From contig NZ_STGV01000008.1 in the NCBI RefSeq assembly GCF_004912165.1, positions 62,001-126,000 of the forward strand: 64,000 nt of DNA. The letters are read 5' to 3'. The translations under genes were made by a program, and so were the position numbers. This DNA is from Peteryoungia ipomoeae. GTDB taxonomy: Bacteria; Pseudomonadota; Alphaproteobacteria; Rhizobiales; Rhizobiaceae. Under the pieces are notes generated by a model, which did not search any database, was not told the DNA's origin, and saw only the letters and a list, made by a program, of their open reading frames with translations. This document shows, one piece after another, positions 1-8,438 of the stretch. How positions within the stretch are numbered: the first letter of the stretch is position 1; the number at the start of each line of letters is the position of its first letter.

Positions 1-106
1 GCCGTCCTGATTCCTGATCGAAGATCCGGCGCAGGGCCATGCGGTCGCCGCTGGCGCAGCCTGACAAGGCCTGACCAAGATCATCCGATTGAGCGGTTAT
101 GAGCAT
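1..106 (-). CDS. ECF-family RNA polymerase sigma factor, N-terminal fragment (runs off left edge)
   Basis: Reading the minus strand from an ATG at 106 gives 35 codons without a stop up to the window edge. The peptide begins MLITAQSDDLGQALSGCASG and continues DRMALRRIFDQESGR, which resembles the first helix of SigK-like ECF sigma factors (usual form AL..CA.GDR.ALR.LFD). A GGAGA Shine-Dalgarno sequence lies nine bases upstream of the ATG, which supports the start. It is divergent from the DUF4394 gene at 307. In related rhizobia a DUF4394 protein often sits beside such a sigma/anti-sigma pair, so co-regulation is plausible, but that is inference. Only region 2 onset is visible, so the subgroup is uncertain. 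Confidence 0.72.
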   Translation of the reverse strand, partial: MLITAQSDDLGQALSGCASGDRMALRRIFDQESGR

Positions 107-159
107 CGATAAACGTCTCCCCTTCAGATCGAATACGTCAATCTGCATTTTCTCTTATA

Positions 160-173
160 CCCGCCATAGCGGG
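160..173. repeat. Small inverted repeat between the ECF sigma fragment and the DUF4394 gene
   Basis: CCCGC-CATA-GCGGG is a perfect five-base dyad with a four-base loop. A second, wider pair GGATGC (177-182) / GCATCC (210-215) brackets a run of T residues. They occupy the 200-base divergent intergenic space and may be operator or leader structure. No clear -35/-10 pair was identified. Confidence 0.35.
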
Positions 174-306
174 CGATGGATGCGGCTAAGATTTTTTTTT
201 GGGCTGTCTGCATCCAAAGAGGACTTCTGCGGTGTCTTGCCTATGAAGCCACCCAAATTGCCCTGTGCGCCGGTGGCCTTCATTGGACAATTCAAGGGAG
301 AAAGAC

Positions 307-1095
307 ATGAAGACCATTCGTTTCGCTTTGATCGCCTCCGCCGCTTTTGCCGCCACGGCATCCGCTTCGCACGCAGCACCTGTGCTGGGTCTGACGGGTG
401 ACAAGACGCTTGTCATGTTCGATACAGAGAAGCCTGAAGTGACCAAGACGATGGACGTGACCGGCGTCGACAAGCTTGTTGGCATCGACTTTCGTCCCGG
501 CAACAAGACTGTCGTCGGCGTAACGGCCGATCAGGCGATCGTCACGATCGATCTCTCAAGTGGTGCGGCAACCGAGATTGCCAAGATGGACAAGATGCTG
601 CCTTTGACCGAGGCGCCTGTCGTCGTCGACTTCAACCCGATGGCAGACCGTCTGCGCTTCATGACCGGCACGACCAATCACCGTGTTCATCCGGATACTG
701 GTGAGGTTACCGTCGATGGCTCGCTCGCCTTTGAAGAGGGCGACATGCACAAGGGCGAAACGCCGAACACGGTTGCAGCCGCCTATATCAATTCCATCGG
801 CAAGCCGGAAAAGACCGCGATGTACAACATCGATGCGACCATCGGTGCCCTGATCCAGCAGACCAAGCCGAATGACGGCACACTGAAGGCGATTGGAAAG
901 CTTGGCATCACGGAGATGCCTTCGACCTATGCTTTCGACATCCAGGGCATGGAAGGCGGCAAGAACACGGCCTATCTCGCTGCCAGCAAGATGCTCTATA
1001 CCGTCAATCTGGAAACCGGTGCGGCAACCGAAGTCGGCGCGATCGCCGGTCTTGATGGCGACCTACGCGACATCGCAGTGCTGCCGGCAATGTAA
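307..1095 (+). CDS. Secreted DUF4394 domain protein
   Basis: The 262-residue product starts at the ATG at 307, which follows a GGGAG Shine-Dalgarno sequence. The upstream in-frame extension is rejected because it precedes this ribosome site and lacks signal-peptide character. The N-terminus (MKTIRFALIASAAFAATASA, then SHA) is a classical Sec signal peptide with likely cleavage after AHA-type residues near position 22. The rest has the DUF4394 pattern: repeated short beta blades (LGLTGDKTLVMFD, VGIDFRPGNKTVVGV, RLRFMTGTTNHRVHP, YAFDIQGMEGG) suggestive of a beta-propeller in the periplasm or outside the cell. The biochemical role of the family is not known. It is divergent from an ECF sigma factor and is followed by a hairpin terminator shared with cysG. 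Confidence 0.85.
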   Translation: MKTIRFALIASAAFAATASASHAAPVLGLTGDKTLVMFDTEKPEVTKTMDVTGVDKLVGIDFRPGNKTVVGVTADQAIVTIDLSSGAATEIAKMDKMLPLTEAPVVVDFNPMADRLRFMTGTTNHRVHPDTGEVTVDGSLAFEEGDMHKGETPNTVAAAYINSIGKPEKTAMYNIDATIGALIQQTKPNDGTLKAIGKLGITEMPSTYAFDIQGMEGGKNTAYLAASKMLYTVNLETGAATEVGAIAGLDGDLRDIAVLPAM

Positions 1096-1115
1096 GTGCT
1101 GGCGAGGTACAGAGA

Positions 1116-1140
1116 GAAGGCGGCGAAAGCTGCCTTCTTT
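1116..1140. terminator. Intrinsic terminator between DUF4394 gene and cysG
   Basis: Stem GAAGGCGGC (1116-1124) pairs with GCTGCCTTC (1129-1137) with one G-T wobble, GAAA loop, then TTT on the plus strand. It lies just after the DUF4394 stop (1095) and touches the cysG stop (1139), so it probably ends both convergent transcripts. Confidence 0.7.
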
Positions 1141-2611
1141 ACCGTGCTTGGGGTGCTCCGGAGGCCGCGGCCAGTCTGACGGGATCTGTCGCTGCAAGGG
1201 CTGGCGAAAACGCGTTGCCAACACCAATCAGAACCGGCTTGTCATAGCCGATCTCATCCATGGCGCTCGGTACATTTGCCAGGTGACCAATCCAGCGTCT
1301 TTCGTCCGGTCGCGTTATTGACGACATGATGACCGCCGGCGTCTCCTTCGGCAGGCCTGCGCTCCGCAACGCCTCTTCGATTTTCCCTGCCATGCGTCCA
1401 CCCATGTAAAACACCGTGGTCTGATGCGGATCTGCGAGCGCCACCCAGTCGATCGTATCCGGAAGCCCTCCATGCCGGGAATGGCCGGTGACAAAGCGGA
1501 CCTGCTGGGCGTGATCGCGATGGGTCAGAGAAATACCAAGGCTCGATGCCATCGCGACGGCTGCGGTAATGCCCGGTATAATGTCGACTGCGATGCCCTC
1601 CTTCTGCAAGCGCTCGATTTCCTCACCCGCACGCCCGAAGATCATAGGGTCGCCGGCCTTCAGCCGCACCACTCGTTTGCCGGCGCGGGCAAACTTTACC
1701 ATCATGTCATTGATGTCTTCCTGTTTGCAGCTTTGCCGACCTCCTCGCTTGCCGACCAGCATCCGTTTTGCTTCGCGGCGTGCCAGTTCCAGCACCTCTG
1801 CGGAGACGAGATCGTCGAACAGGATAACGTCGGCGGCTTGCAGCGTGCGCATCGCCTTCAAGGTCAGCAGTTCTGCGTCACCGGGGCCGGCACCCACCAG
1901 CGTGACCGAGCCCAGGGAGGGGGCTGAGCCGATCGAGGCAATCCGCTCCAGGAGCGCTTGGCGAGCGCCGTGTTGTGGAGGCGCCGATGTCGTGAAGCTC
2001 CGATCGACGAAATGCTCCCAGAAGCGCCTGCGGCCCGGACCCGCCGGCAAATTGCGGTTGACGGTTTCGCGGATCTGGGCGGCAAGCTCGGCCCAGGCAC
2101 TCAATGCCGCGGGAAGCAGGGTTTCGATCTTGCGACGGATCGCCTGACCAAGGATCGGGGCTGCGCCGTCCGTCGAGATCGACACGATGACCGGTGATCG
2201 ATTGACGATCGCGCCAAACTGAAACTGGCAGTAGGCAGGTTTGTCGATGACATTGACGGGTACACCGGCCCTGCAGGATGCCGCATGGAAAGTTTGCGCA
2301 TCCTTTTCCTCCTCGAAATCACCAAGCGCCAGTGATGCACCGATCAAGTCGGAAGCCTGCCATGGCCGCGGATGGTGAATAATGGCGCCCTGCGCGAGGA
2401 GGGCCTGCATGGCCGGGCTCATGTCCTCATGCTCACAACAGACGTGAACGGTGGCACCACAGGCGGCGAGGAGTTCGGCCTTCCAGGCGGCGCCGTCGCT
2501 GCCGCCAGCCAGCAGAACGGTCTTTCCCTGAAGGTCCCAGAATATCGGGAGCTTTGCCAGCGGCGCAATTCGTGGCCTTGGATCACTCTGCTGCGAGAAC
2601 GTGATGGGCAT
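1139..2611 (-). CDS. cysG: Siroheme synthase CysG (precorrin-2 dehydrogenase/ferrochelatase plus uroporphyrinogen-III methyltransferase)
   Basis: The 490-residue bifunctional enzyme makes siroheme, the cofactor of the NirB nitrite reductase encoded upstream. The N-terminal half (about 20-210) is the NAD-dependent dehydrogenase/ferrochelatase domain with the nucleotide loop in LQGKTVLLAGG. The C-terminal half (about 232-475) is the SAM-dependent uroporphyrinogen-III C-methyltransferase with VGAGPGDAELLTLKA, the RLKAGDPMIFGRAGEE motif and the GITAAVAMAS segment. Length is normal for fused CysG. Its start overlaps the end of nasA by 29 bases, so it is the last gene of the nitrate operon and probably translationally coupled. 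Placing cysG here matches supply of siroheme on nitrate induction. Confidence 0.95.
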   Translation of the reverse strand: MPITFSQQSDPRPRIAPLAKLPIFWDLQGKTVLLAGGSDGAAWKAELLAACGATVHVCCEHEDMSPAMQALLAQGAIIHHPRPWQASDLIGASLALGDFEEEKDAQTFHAASCRAGVPVNVIDKPAYCQFQFGAIVNRSPVIVSISTDGAAPILGQAIRRKIETLLPAALSAWAELAAQIRETVNRNLPAGPGRRRFWEHFVDRSFTTSAPPQHGARQALLERIASIGSAPSLGSVTLVGAGPGDAELLTLKAMRTLQAADVILFDDLVSAEVLELARREAKRMLVGKRGGRQSCKQEDINDMMVKFARAGKRVVRLKAGDPMIFGRAGEEIERLQKEGIAVDIIPGITAAVAMASSLGISLTHRDHAQQVRFVTGHSRHGGLPDTIDWVALADPHQTTVFYMGGRMAGKIEEALRSAGLPKETPAVIMSSITRPDERRWIGHLANVPSAMDEIGYDKPVLIGVGNAFSPALAATDPVRLAAASGAPQAR

Positions 2612-5246
2612 CGATAAGCCTCCTGATTTCCGGGCGGCAGGAGCCGCAATTGGTTCCGGCGCGGGTCGCCGCGCCTATTGCCTCAAGGGATCTGCATCCG
2701 GCTCTTGCGGCTGCGGCAATTTCGTTGATGCCGACAGAATGGCAGGAGCAGACGATCGCGCCCTTGTCTGGCTGGTGGGTGGAAGGACGTCCGGCGATGA
2801 TGGACGAGCGCGGCTTGCCCGTGGGCCAGGTTGCGGTCAGCTGCGAGGCTGCCCATTGACGAGATACGGCGACAGGCAGCGCCGATACATAAAGGGCGGC
2901 CAACAGCCGATCCTCGGAAAAGATGGCGAGGCGCTCATCGACGCCGGATGTATCGCGATAGTGAGAAATCTCCATCCCGTCAGGCAGCTTCAACCGATAT
3001 TTCAGCCAGCTCATCCACCCGTCAGCCGGCGCATCTCCGGCCATTTCAAGGCGGTATCCGCCGTCTGTTTTGGCGATGGCCCAATAATCGAGGTCGATGT
3101 CTTGAGGACGCGCGACCGTGACGAGAAAGACATGCCGTGCCGCCTGGAAGCGCCTGAGCGAAACGCGCGCACTTTTCAGCGCTGGCTGGCCTGAAATCGG
3201 GTCCACCATCGATGGCACCAGCGCGTCGATCCGGCCGCGGGATGCGGTTTCTCCGGTCCAATGCATGGGAACGAAAAGGCCGCCTTGCGCCTGGCGATCG
3301 GTCAGCAGCGCACGAACGATTGCCGTTGCACCGGCGGTACCCGCGATCTCAACCAGGTCGGCATCGTCGATGCCAAGCTTTGCCGCGTCTTGCGGGTTGA
3401 TTTCGGCGAAAGGCTCGGCCAGGTGGGCCGATAGCCTTGCGCTCTTGCCTGTCCGCGTCATGGTATGCCAGTGATCGCGGATGCGGCCGGTGTTCAGAAT
3501 GAAGGGCAGGTCGGAGGGCTGGGCTAAGCCGCGCGGGGAAGCTGGCGTGGCGACGAAGCGTGCCTTGCCATCCGGGTGATAGAACCTGCCGTCTGCGAAG
3601 AAGCGAGTGTCCCTGCCTGCGCTGCCTGCCGCCTGCGGCCACTGGAAGGGCGTCAGCCCCTCGTAGCGTTCGGCGTCGATATCGGCATAGGCGCCGATGT
3701 CAAAGTCGCGCGCACCGTCATTCTCGAAGCCGGACAAGGCGGCATGCTCGGCGAAAATCTCTGCCGGCGATGGGAAGCTGAAATGTGGCGCAAAGCCCAT
3801 GCGCTTGCCGATTTCCGCCAACTGCCACCAGTCGGGCCGGGCCTCGCCGGGCACTTCAAGAAAGGAGCGCTGGCGGGAAATGCGGCGTTCGGAATTGGTG
3901 ACTGTGCCGGATTTTTCGCCCCAGCCGGTGGCCGGCAGGAGGACATGGGCCAGACGTGCGGTATCCGTATTCTTCTGCATGTCCGACACGACGACGAAGG
4001 GGCAGGCCTTGATCGCTGCTTTGACGCGATCGGCATCCGGCATGGAGACCACCGGATTGGTGGACATGATCCACAGCGCCTTGATCCGGCCGTCGGCCAC
4101 GGCATCGAACATGTCGACGGCCTTCAATCCGGCTTTATTCGAGATAACAGGCGCATTCCAGAAGCGCTGGACCCGATCGCGGTCGGCGGGATTTTCGATC
4201 GCCATATGGGCGGCGAGCATGTTGGCCAGGCCGCCAACTTCGCGCCCGCCCATGGCATTGGGCTGGCCGGTGAGCGAGAAGGGGCCCATGCCCGGCTGGC
4301 CGATCCGGCCTGTGGCAAGATGGCAGTTGACGATGGCATTGACCTTGTCCGTGCCCACGGCCGACTGGTTGACGCCCTGGCTGTAGCAGGTGACGACCTT
4401 TTCCGTCTGGCCGAAGAGCCAGAAGAACTGGCGCAGCAGCATGCCGGAGACACCAGTTGCTTCGGACAGTTCGGCCATAGTTTGGCGCGATACTGCCAGA
4501 AGTGCATCGGCAAACCCGGTCGTATGGGCGCCGACAAAGGCCTCGTCGGTTTTGCCGGTTTCAACCAGATGGGCGAGCAGGCCATTGAACAGGGCGACAT
4601 CGCCATCCGGGCGGACGGACAAATGCAGATCGGCCAGATCCGAGGTCGCCGTGCGCCGCGGATCGATGACGACGACCTTCATCGTCGGGCGTGCGGCCTT
4701 GGCGGCAGCAAGGCGCTGATAGAGAACCGGATGGCACCAGGCCATGTTGGAGCCGACCAAGACAACAAGGTCGGCCAGTTCCAGATCCTCGTAGCAACCG
4801 GGCACGGTGTCGGAGCCGAAGGCGCGGCGATGGCCGGCAACCGAGGAGGCCATGCAGAGACGGGAATTGGTGTCGATATTGCCTGAGCCGATGAAGCCCT
4901 TCATCAGCTTGTTGGCGACGTAATAGTCTTCGGTGAGCAGCTGGCCGGAGACGTAGAAGGCGACGGAATCAGGCCCGTGCTCGGCAATCGTCCGGCTGAA
5001 GGTTTCGGCGACGAGGTCGAGGGCCTGATCCCATCCTGCGCGTTCGCCCTGGATTTCGGGATAGAGGGCGCGGCCGTCGAGATCGAGGGTTTCCGCCAGT
5101 GCCGAGCCCTTGGAGCACAGGCGCCCGAAATTGGCGGGATGGTCCGGGTCGCCCCTGACGCTGACCTTGCCGGCGTCATCGACGCTGGCAATGACGCCGC
5201 AACCGACGCCGCAATAGGGACAGGTGGTCCTGGTTTCAGTGGACAT
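2583..5246 (-). CDS. nasA: Assimilatory nitrate reductase catalytic subunit with C-terminal BFD [2Fe-2S] domain
   Basis: The 887-residue cytoplasmic molybdoenzyme reduces nitrate to nitrite. The start at 5246 (MSTETRTTCPYCGVGCGV) is chosen because the reading frame further upstream lies inside a repeated palindromic element. Residues 9-52 carry the [4Fe-4S] cysteines (CPYCGVGC and later GRLCSKGS). The molybdopterin and molydopterin-dinucleotide-binding domains follow (for example GSNMAWCHPVLYQ, STNPVVSMPDADRVKAA). The last ~60 residues form a bacterioferritin-associated-ferredoxin domain: VCSCHSVG plus CGSCRPEI, an additional [2Fe-2S] electron entry point typical of NasA/NarB enzymes. It is the sixth gene of the minus-strand nrt-nir-nas operon and overlaps cysG by 29 bases. 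Confidence in function is high. The symbol narB is used for some homologues. Confidence 0.95.
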   Translation of the reverse strand: MSTETRTTCPYCGVGCGVIASVDDAGKVSVRGDPDHPANFGRLCSKGSALAETLDLDGRALYPEIQGERAGWDQALDLVAETFSRTIAEHGPDSVAFYVSGQLLTEDYYVANKLMKGFIGSGNIDTNSRLCMASSVAGHRRAFGSDTVPGCYEDLELADLVVLVGSNMAWCHPVLYQRLAAAKAARPTMKVVVIDPRRTATSDLADLHLSVRPDGDVALFNGLLAHLVETGKTDEAFVGAHTTGFADALLAVSRQTMAELSEATGVSGMLLRQFFWLFGQTEKVVTCYSQGVNQSAVGTDKVNAIVNCHLATGRIGQPGMGPFSLTGQPNAMGGREVGGLANMLAAHMAIENPADRDRVQRFWNAPVISNKAGLKAVDMFDAVADGRIKALWIMSTNPVVSMPDADRVKAAIKACPFVVVSDMQKNTDTARLAHVLLPATGWGEKSGTVTNSERRISRQRSFLEVPGEARPDWWQLAEIGKRMGFAPHFSFPSPAEIFAEHAALSGFENDGARDFDIGAYADIDAERYEGLTPFQWPQAAGSAGRDTRFFADGRFYHPDGKARFVATPASPRGLAQPSDLPFILNTGRIRDHWHTMTRTGKSARLSAHLAEPFAEINPQDAAKLGIDDADLVEIAGTAGATAIVRALLTDRQAQGGLFVPMHWTGETASRGRIDALVPSMVDPISGQPALKSARVSLRRFQAARHVFLVTVARPQDIDLDYWAIAKTDGGYRLEMAGDAPADGWMSWLKYRLKLPDGMEISHYRDTSGVDERLAIFSEDRLLAALYVSALPVAVSRQWAASQLTATWPTGKPRSSIIAGRPSTHQPDKGAIVCSCHSVGINEIAAAARAGCRSLEAIGAATRAGTNCGSCRPEIRRLIDAHHVLAAE

Positions 5247-5271
5247 GAGGCCTCCTGACGGTGCGAGCGGC

Positions 5272-5317
5272 ACCCCCCTCTGCCCTGCCGGGCATCTCCT
5301 CCACATGGGGGGAGAGC
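5272..5317. repeat. RIME-like palindromic repeat, copy A
   Basis: The element runs from a CCCCCCTCTGCCCTGCCGGG block to an ATGGGGGGAGAG block. It is the reverse complement, with few differences, of the element at 5429-5473. It lies directly upstream of nasA. Short mosaics of this kind (RIME and related) are common between rhizobial genes; assignment to a named subfamily is inference. Confidence 0.75.
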
Positions 5318-5428
5318 GGACCACCGCAACGCCCCCGTGCCCTGGCTTTCACGACACTGAAAAGAGCGGATGAGGCGCGTCGTCTCGTGGCCGTTTGTTG
5401 CGTTGTGCATCGTGGGTACGTCGCGCTG

Positions 5429-5473
5429 TTCTCCCCCCTTGTGGGGGAGATGCCCGGCAGGGCAGAGGGGGGT
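5429..5473. repeat. RIME-like palindromic repeat, copy B (inverted relative to copy A)
   Basis: It starts TTCTCCCCCCTTGTGGGGGA and ends with GCCCGGCAGGGCAGAGGGGGG. The left half is itself a hairpin (CCCCC-TTGT-GGGGG) and the right half contains GCCCGGCAGGGC. Copies A and B face each other across about 110 bases between nirD and nasA, so the operon mRNA could form a stem of about 40 base pairs. Confidence 0.75.
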
Positions 5474-5497
5474 GTCCGGGCCGCAGGCATCATCCGT

Positions 5498-5827
5498 TCA
5501 CTCCGCCGCCACCAGCATCGCATCGAGTGCGATGGAGAGCTGGCCGTCGATATTGCGCAGAGGAATGGTTCGGACCTCGCCTTCGTCAGCGCCAAGGGCC
5601 TTGCCGCTTTCGAGCGAGATGACGAAGTTGTGCAAGGGGCAGGTGACGGCCTTGCCATGCACGATGCCCTGGGAGAGCGGGCCGCCCTTGTGGGGGCAAT
5701 GGTCCTCGATGGCAAAGACCTCGTTTTCGGCCGTGCGAAAGACGGCAATCTTGCCCTCGGGCGTCTTGACGCAACGGGCGCCACGCAGGGGAATGTCGTC
5801 GATATGGCCGATGGCGATCCAGTTCAT
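5498..5827 (-). CDS. nirD: Nitrite reductase small subunit / Rieske-type protein NirD (NasE-like)
   Basis: The 109-residue product starts at 5827 (MNWIAIGHIDDIPLRGARCV). A longer in-frame reading upstream is rejected because it runs through repeats and antiparallel nirB sequence. The NirD fold is recognisable. Unlike E. coli NirD it keeps both halves of the Rieske [2Fe-2S] motif, DHCPHKGG and TCPLHNF, so it probably carries a cluster like assimilatory NasE proteins and passes electrons within the NAD(P)H nitrite reductase. It sits between nirB (158 bases upstream, with two repeats in the gap) and nasA (251 bases downstream, also with repeats). Confidence 0.92.
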   Translation of the reverse strand: MNWIAIGHIDDIPLRGARCVKTPEGKIAVFRTAENEVFAIEDHCPHKGGPLSQGIVHGKAVTCPLHNFVISLESGKALGADEGEVRTIPLRNIDGQLSIALDAMLVAAE

Positions 5828-5860
5828 GGGGTTCGTTTCCTTGTTGTTCCCTAAGACCCC

Positions 5861-5887
5861 TCCCCACCCTCCCCACAAGGGGGAGGG
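5861..5887. repeat. Short GC-rich inverted repeat in the nirB-nirD gap
   Basis: CCTCCCC ACCCTCCCCACAA GGGGGAGG pairs as a hairpin and matches the CCCCC/GGGGG half of the RIME-like copies. It appears to be a truncated copy. Confidence 0.5.
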
Positions 5888-5937
5888 CTTAACCCAGCCG
5901 AACCCTTGGTGAGAGAACCGAGCGATTTCCGCTTGGT

Positions 5938-5984
5938 CTTCTCCCCCCTTGCGGGGGAGATGGCCGGCAGGCCAGAGAGGGTCT
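5938..5984. repeat. RIME-like palindromic repeat, copy D
   Basis: It starts TTCTCCCCCCTTGCGGGGGA, followed by GATGGCCGGCAGGCCAGAGA. It has the same architecture and orientation as the copy at 5429, with compensatory changes in the second palindrome (GCCCGGCAGGGC to GGCCGGCAGGCC), which preserves the fold. It abuts the nirB stop codon. Confidence 0.75.
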
Positions 5985-5985
5985 T

Positions 5986-8433
5986 TTATTCCGCTGCCGC
6001 CGAAAACCCGACGGTGGCCATGGGTTTGAACTCGTGCTTGTCCTTGCCGGAGACGCGTTCCGACCAGGGGTCCACCTGGGCGAAGGACTGGCTGAAGACG
6101 AAGCGCTCGTAATAGCCCTTGCGCTTTTCCGCATCGGTCATGATCTGGCGGCGGATCTCGTCCAGGCCGATGCGCTTGGCCCATTTGTAGATGCGCTCGA
6201 GATAACGGGCTTGCTCGCGATACATCTGCGTCAGCGCGACGATGTATTCGAGGGCTTCGTCCTCCGTCTTGACCAGGCCGAGCACTTCCGTGCCCTTGAT
6301 GTCGAGGCCTGCTGCGCCGGCGAAATGGATTTCGAAGCCGGAGTCGACACAGATGACGCCGATGTCCTTGCAGGTGGCTTCCGCGCAATTGCGCGGACAC
6401 CCGGACACGGCGAGCTTCAGCTTTGCCGGTGTCCAGGATCCCCACATGAACTTCTCGATGCGGATGCCGAGGCCGGTCGAGTCCTGCGTGCCGAAGCGGC
6501 ACCATTGTTCGCCGACGCAGGTCTTCACGGTGCGAAGGCCCTTGGCATAGGCCTGGCCCGAGACGAAACCGGCCTTGCCAAGGTCGGACCAGACGGCGGG
6601 CAGGTCTTCCTTTTCGATGCCGAGAAGGTCGATGCGCTGGCCGCCTGTGACTTTGACCAGCGGGATCTCGAACTTGTCGACGACATCGGCAATGGCGCGC
6701 AGTTCAGCGGCATTGGTAACGCCGCCCCACATGCGCGGCACGACCGAATAGGTGCCGTCCTTCTGGATGTTGGCATGCACGCGTTCATTGATGTAGCGCG
6801 ACTGGTAGTCGTCAGCATATTCATCCGGCCAGTCGCAGACGAGGTAGTAGTTGAGGGCAGGGCGGCACTTGGCGCAGCCGCAGGAGGTCTTCCACTCCAG
6901 TTCCTGCATCACGGCGGGGATGGTCTTCAGGCCCTTGGCCTTGATCAGCCGACGCACGTCGTCGTGGCCAAGCTCGGTGCAGGTGCACATCGGCGTGACC
7001 GCGGCCGGATTGTAGGCATCGCCCAAGGTCAGGGCCATGAGTTGTTCGACAAGGCCGGTGCAGGAACCGCAGGACGCCGAGGCCTTGGTGTGGGCACGCA
7101 CGTCATCAAGCGAGGTCAGGCCCTTGGACGAGATCGTGGATGTGATCTTGCCCTTGCAGACGCCGTTGCAGCCGCAGATTTCTGCATCATCCGGCAAGGC
7201 TGCAACGGCCGCCATAGGGTCCAGCGGGGTGCCCCCCTGGTAGGACTGGCCGAAAATCAGGGTTTCGCGCATTTGCGAAATGTCGGTCCCGCGCTTCATC
7301 AGGTCGAAGAACCAGGAGCCGTCGGCGGTTTCGCCGTAGAGCACCGCGCCGAGGATCTTGTTGTCCTTGAGCACCAGGCGCTTGTAGACGCCGGCAGAGG
7401 CATCGCGCAGCACGATTTCCTCGCGGTCGGGGGCCTCGGCAAAATCGCCGGCGGAGAAGAGGTTGATGCCGGTGACCTTGAGCTTCGTGTTGACGACGGA
7501 GCCGTGATATTCGCTGCTGCCGCCGGTCAGGCGATCGGCAAGGACGCGGGCGGCTTCATAAAGCGGTGCGACGAGGCCGTAGCAGGTGCCGCGATGTTCG
7601 GCGCATTCGCCGAGCGCAAAGACGTTAGGATCCGAGGTCATCATGCCGTCGTCGACGACGATGCCGCGGTTGACGGCGATGCCGGCTTCCTTGGCGAGGT
7701 TTGAGGCCGGGCGAATGCCGACGGCCATGATCACCATGTCACCCTCGATCACCCGGCCGTCTTCCAGCTCGATGCCCTCGACCTTGTCGGTTCCGAGGAT
7801 CTGCTTAGTGTTGGCCTTGGTGATGATGTCGATGCCGCGTTCGGTCAGCGCCTTTTCAAGGAGATAGGCGGCGGCCGGATCGAGCTGGCGCTCCATGATG
7901 GTCGGCATCAGGTGGATGACGGTGACATCCATGCCCTGGCGCTTGAGGCCATAGGCGGCTTCAAGACCCAGGAGACCGGCGCCGATGACGATGGCGCGAC
8001 CCTTGCCTTCGGCGATCTTCAGCATGTTGTCGACGTCGTCGAGATCGCGATAGGGCAGGACACCGGGCAGCTGGTGGCCGGGAACCGGGATGATGAAGGG
8101 CAGCGAGCCGGTTGATATGACCAGCTTGTCGTAGGAAACGGTGATGCCGTTGGCCGATGTCACCGTTTTGGCATGGCGGTCGATCTCGGTAACCTTGGCG
8201 CCCTTGTGCAGGGTCACGCCATGGGTGGCGTACCAGTCGTCATTATGGATGACGATGTCTTCATAGGCTTTCTCGCCTGACAGGACTGGCGAAAGCAAGA
8301 TGCGGTCGTAGTTGACGCGCGGCTCGGCGTTGAAAATGGTTACGTCGTAAAGGCCGGGCGCCTTTTCGAACAGTTCTTCGAGCATGCGGCCCGGGGCCAT
8401 GCCATTGCCGATGATCACGAGTTTTTGTGTCAT
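5986..8433 (-). CDS. nirB: Nitrite reductase [NAD(P)H] large subunit NirB
   Basis: The 815-residue cytoplasmic enzyme reduces nitrite to ammonium using NAD(P)H, FAD, Fe-S and siroheme. Domains in order: FAD-binding pyridine nucleotide oxidoreductase (IIGNGMAPGRMLEEL at the N-terminus, NAD site AIVIGAGLLGLEAAYGLK near residue 150); two BFD-like [2Fe-2S] segments (EICGCNGVCKG ... CGSCTGLVEQL at about 415-465, and MCTCTELG ... CGCAKCRPALNYY at about 480-530); then the sulfite/nitrite reductase half-domains with siroheme-[4Fe-4S] ligands TCVGEQWC (about 638) and SGCPRNC (about 678). All four cluster cysteines are present. The start lies six bases after the nrtD stop, so expression is coupled to the nitrate importer. 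Length is typical. Confidence 0.96.
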   Translation of the reverse strand: MTQKLVIIGNGMAPGRMLEELFEKAPGLYDVTIFNAEPRVNYDRILLSPVLSGEKAYEDIVIHNDDWYATHGVTLHKGAKVTEIDRHAKTVTSANGITVSYDKLVISTGSLPFIIPVPGHQLPGVLPYRDLDDVDNMLKIAEGKGRAIVIGAGLLGLEAAYGLKRQGMDVTVIHLMPTIMERQLDPAAAYLLEKALTERGIDIITKANTKQILGTDKVEGIELEDGRVIEGDMVIMAVGIRPASNLAKEAGIAVNRGIVVDDGMMTSDPNVFALGECAEHRGTCYGLVAPLYEAARVLADRLTGGSSEYHGSVVNTKLKVTGINLFSAGDFAEAPDREEIVLRDASAGVYKRLVLKDNKILGAVLYGETADGSWFFDLMKRGTDISQMRETLIFGQSYQGGTPLDPMAAVAALPDDAEICGCNGVCKGKITSTISSKGLTSLDDVRAHTKASASCGSCTGLVEQLMALTLGDAYNPAAVTPMCTCTELGHDDVRRLIKAKGLKTIPAVMQELEWKTSCGCAKCRPALNYYLVCDWPDEYADDYQSRYINERVHANIQKDGTYSVVPRMWGGVTNAAELRAIADVVDKFEIPLVKVTGGQRIDLLGIEKEDLPAVWSDLGKAGFVSGQAYAKGLRTVKTCVGEQWCRFGTQDSTGLGIRIEKFMWGSWTPAKLKLAVSGCPRNCAEATCKDIGVICVDSGFEIHFAGAAGLDIKGTEVLGLVKTEDEALEYIVALTQMYREQARYLERIYKWAKRIGLDEIRRQIMTDAEKRKGYYERFVFSQSFAQVDPWSERVSGKDKHEFKPMATVGFSAAAE

Positions 8434-8438
8434 GTCGC

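Noticed and set aside
3576..4886. Open frame of 436 codons opposite nasA
   Set aside because: Antisense to the molybdopterin domain; no homology pattern or start signals.
5498..6505. Extended 335-residue version of NirD
   Set aside because: The upstream 226 residues are repeat and out-of-frame nirB sequence; true NirD begins MNWIAIGH.
6034..7704. Open frame of 556 codons on the plus strand opposite nirB
   Set aside because: Antisense shadow of nirB with no recognisable domain.
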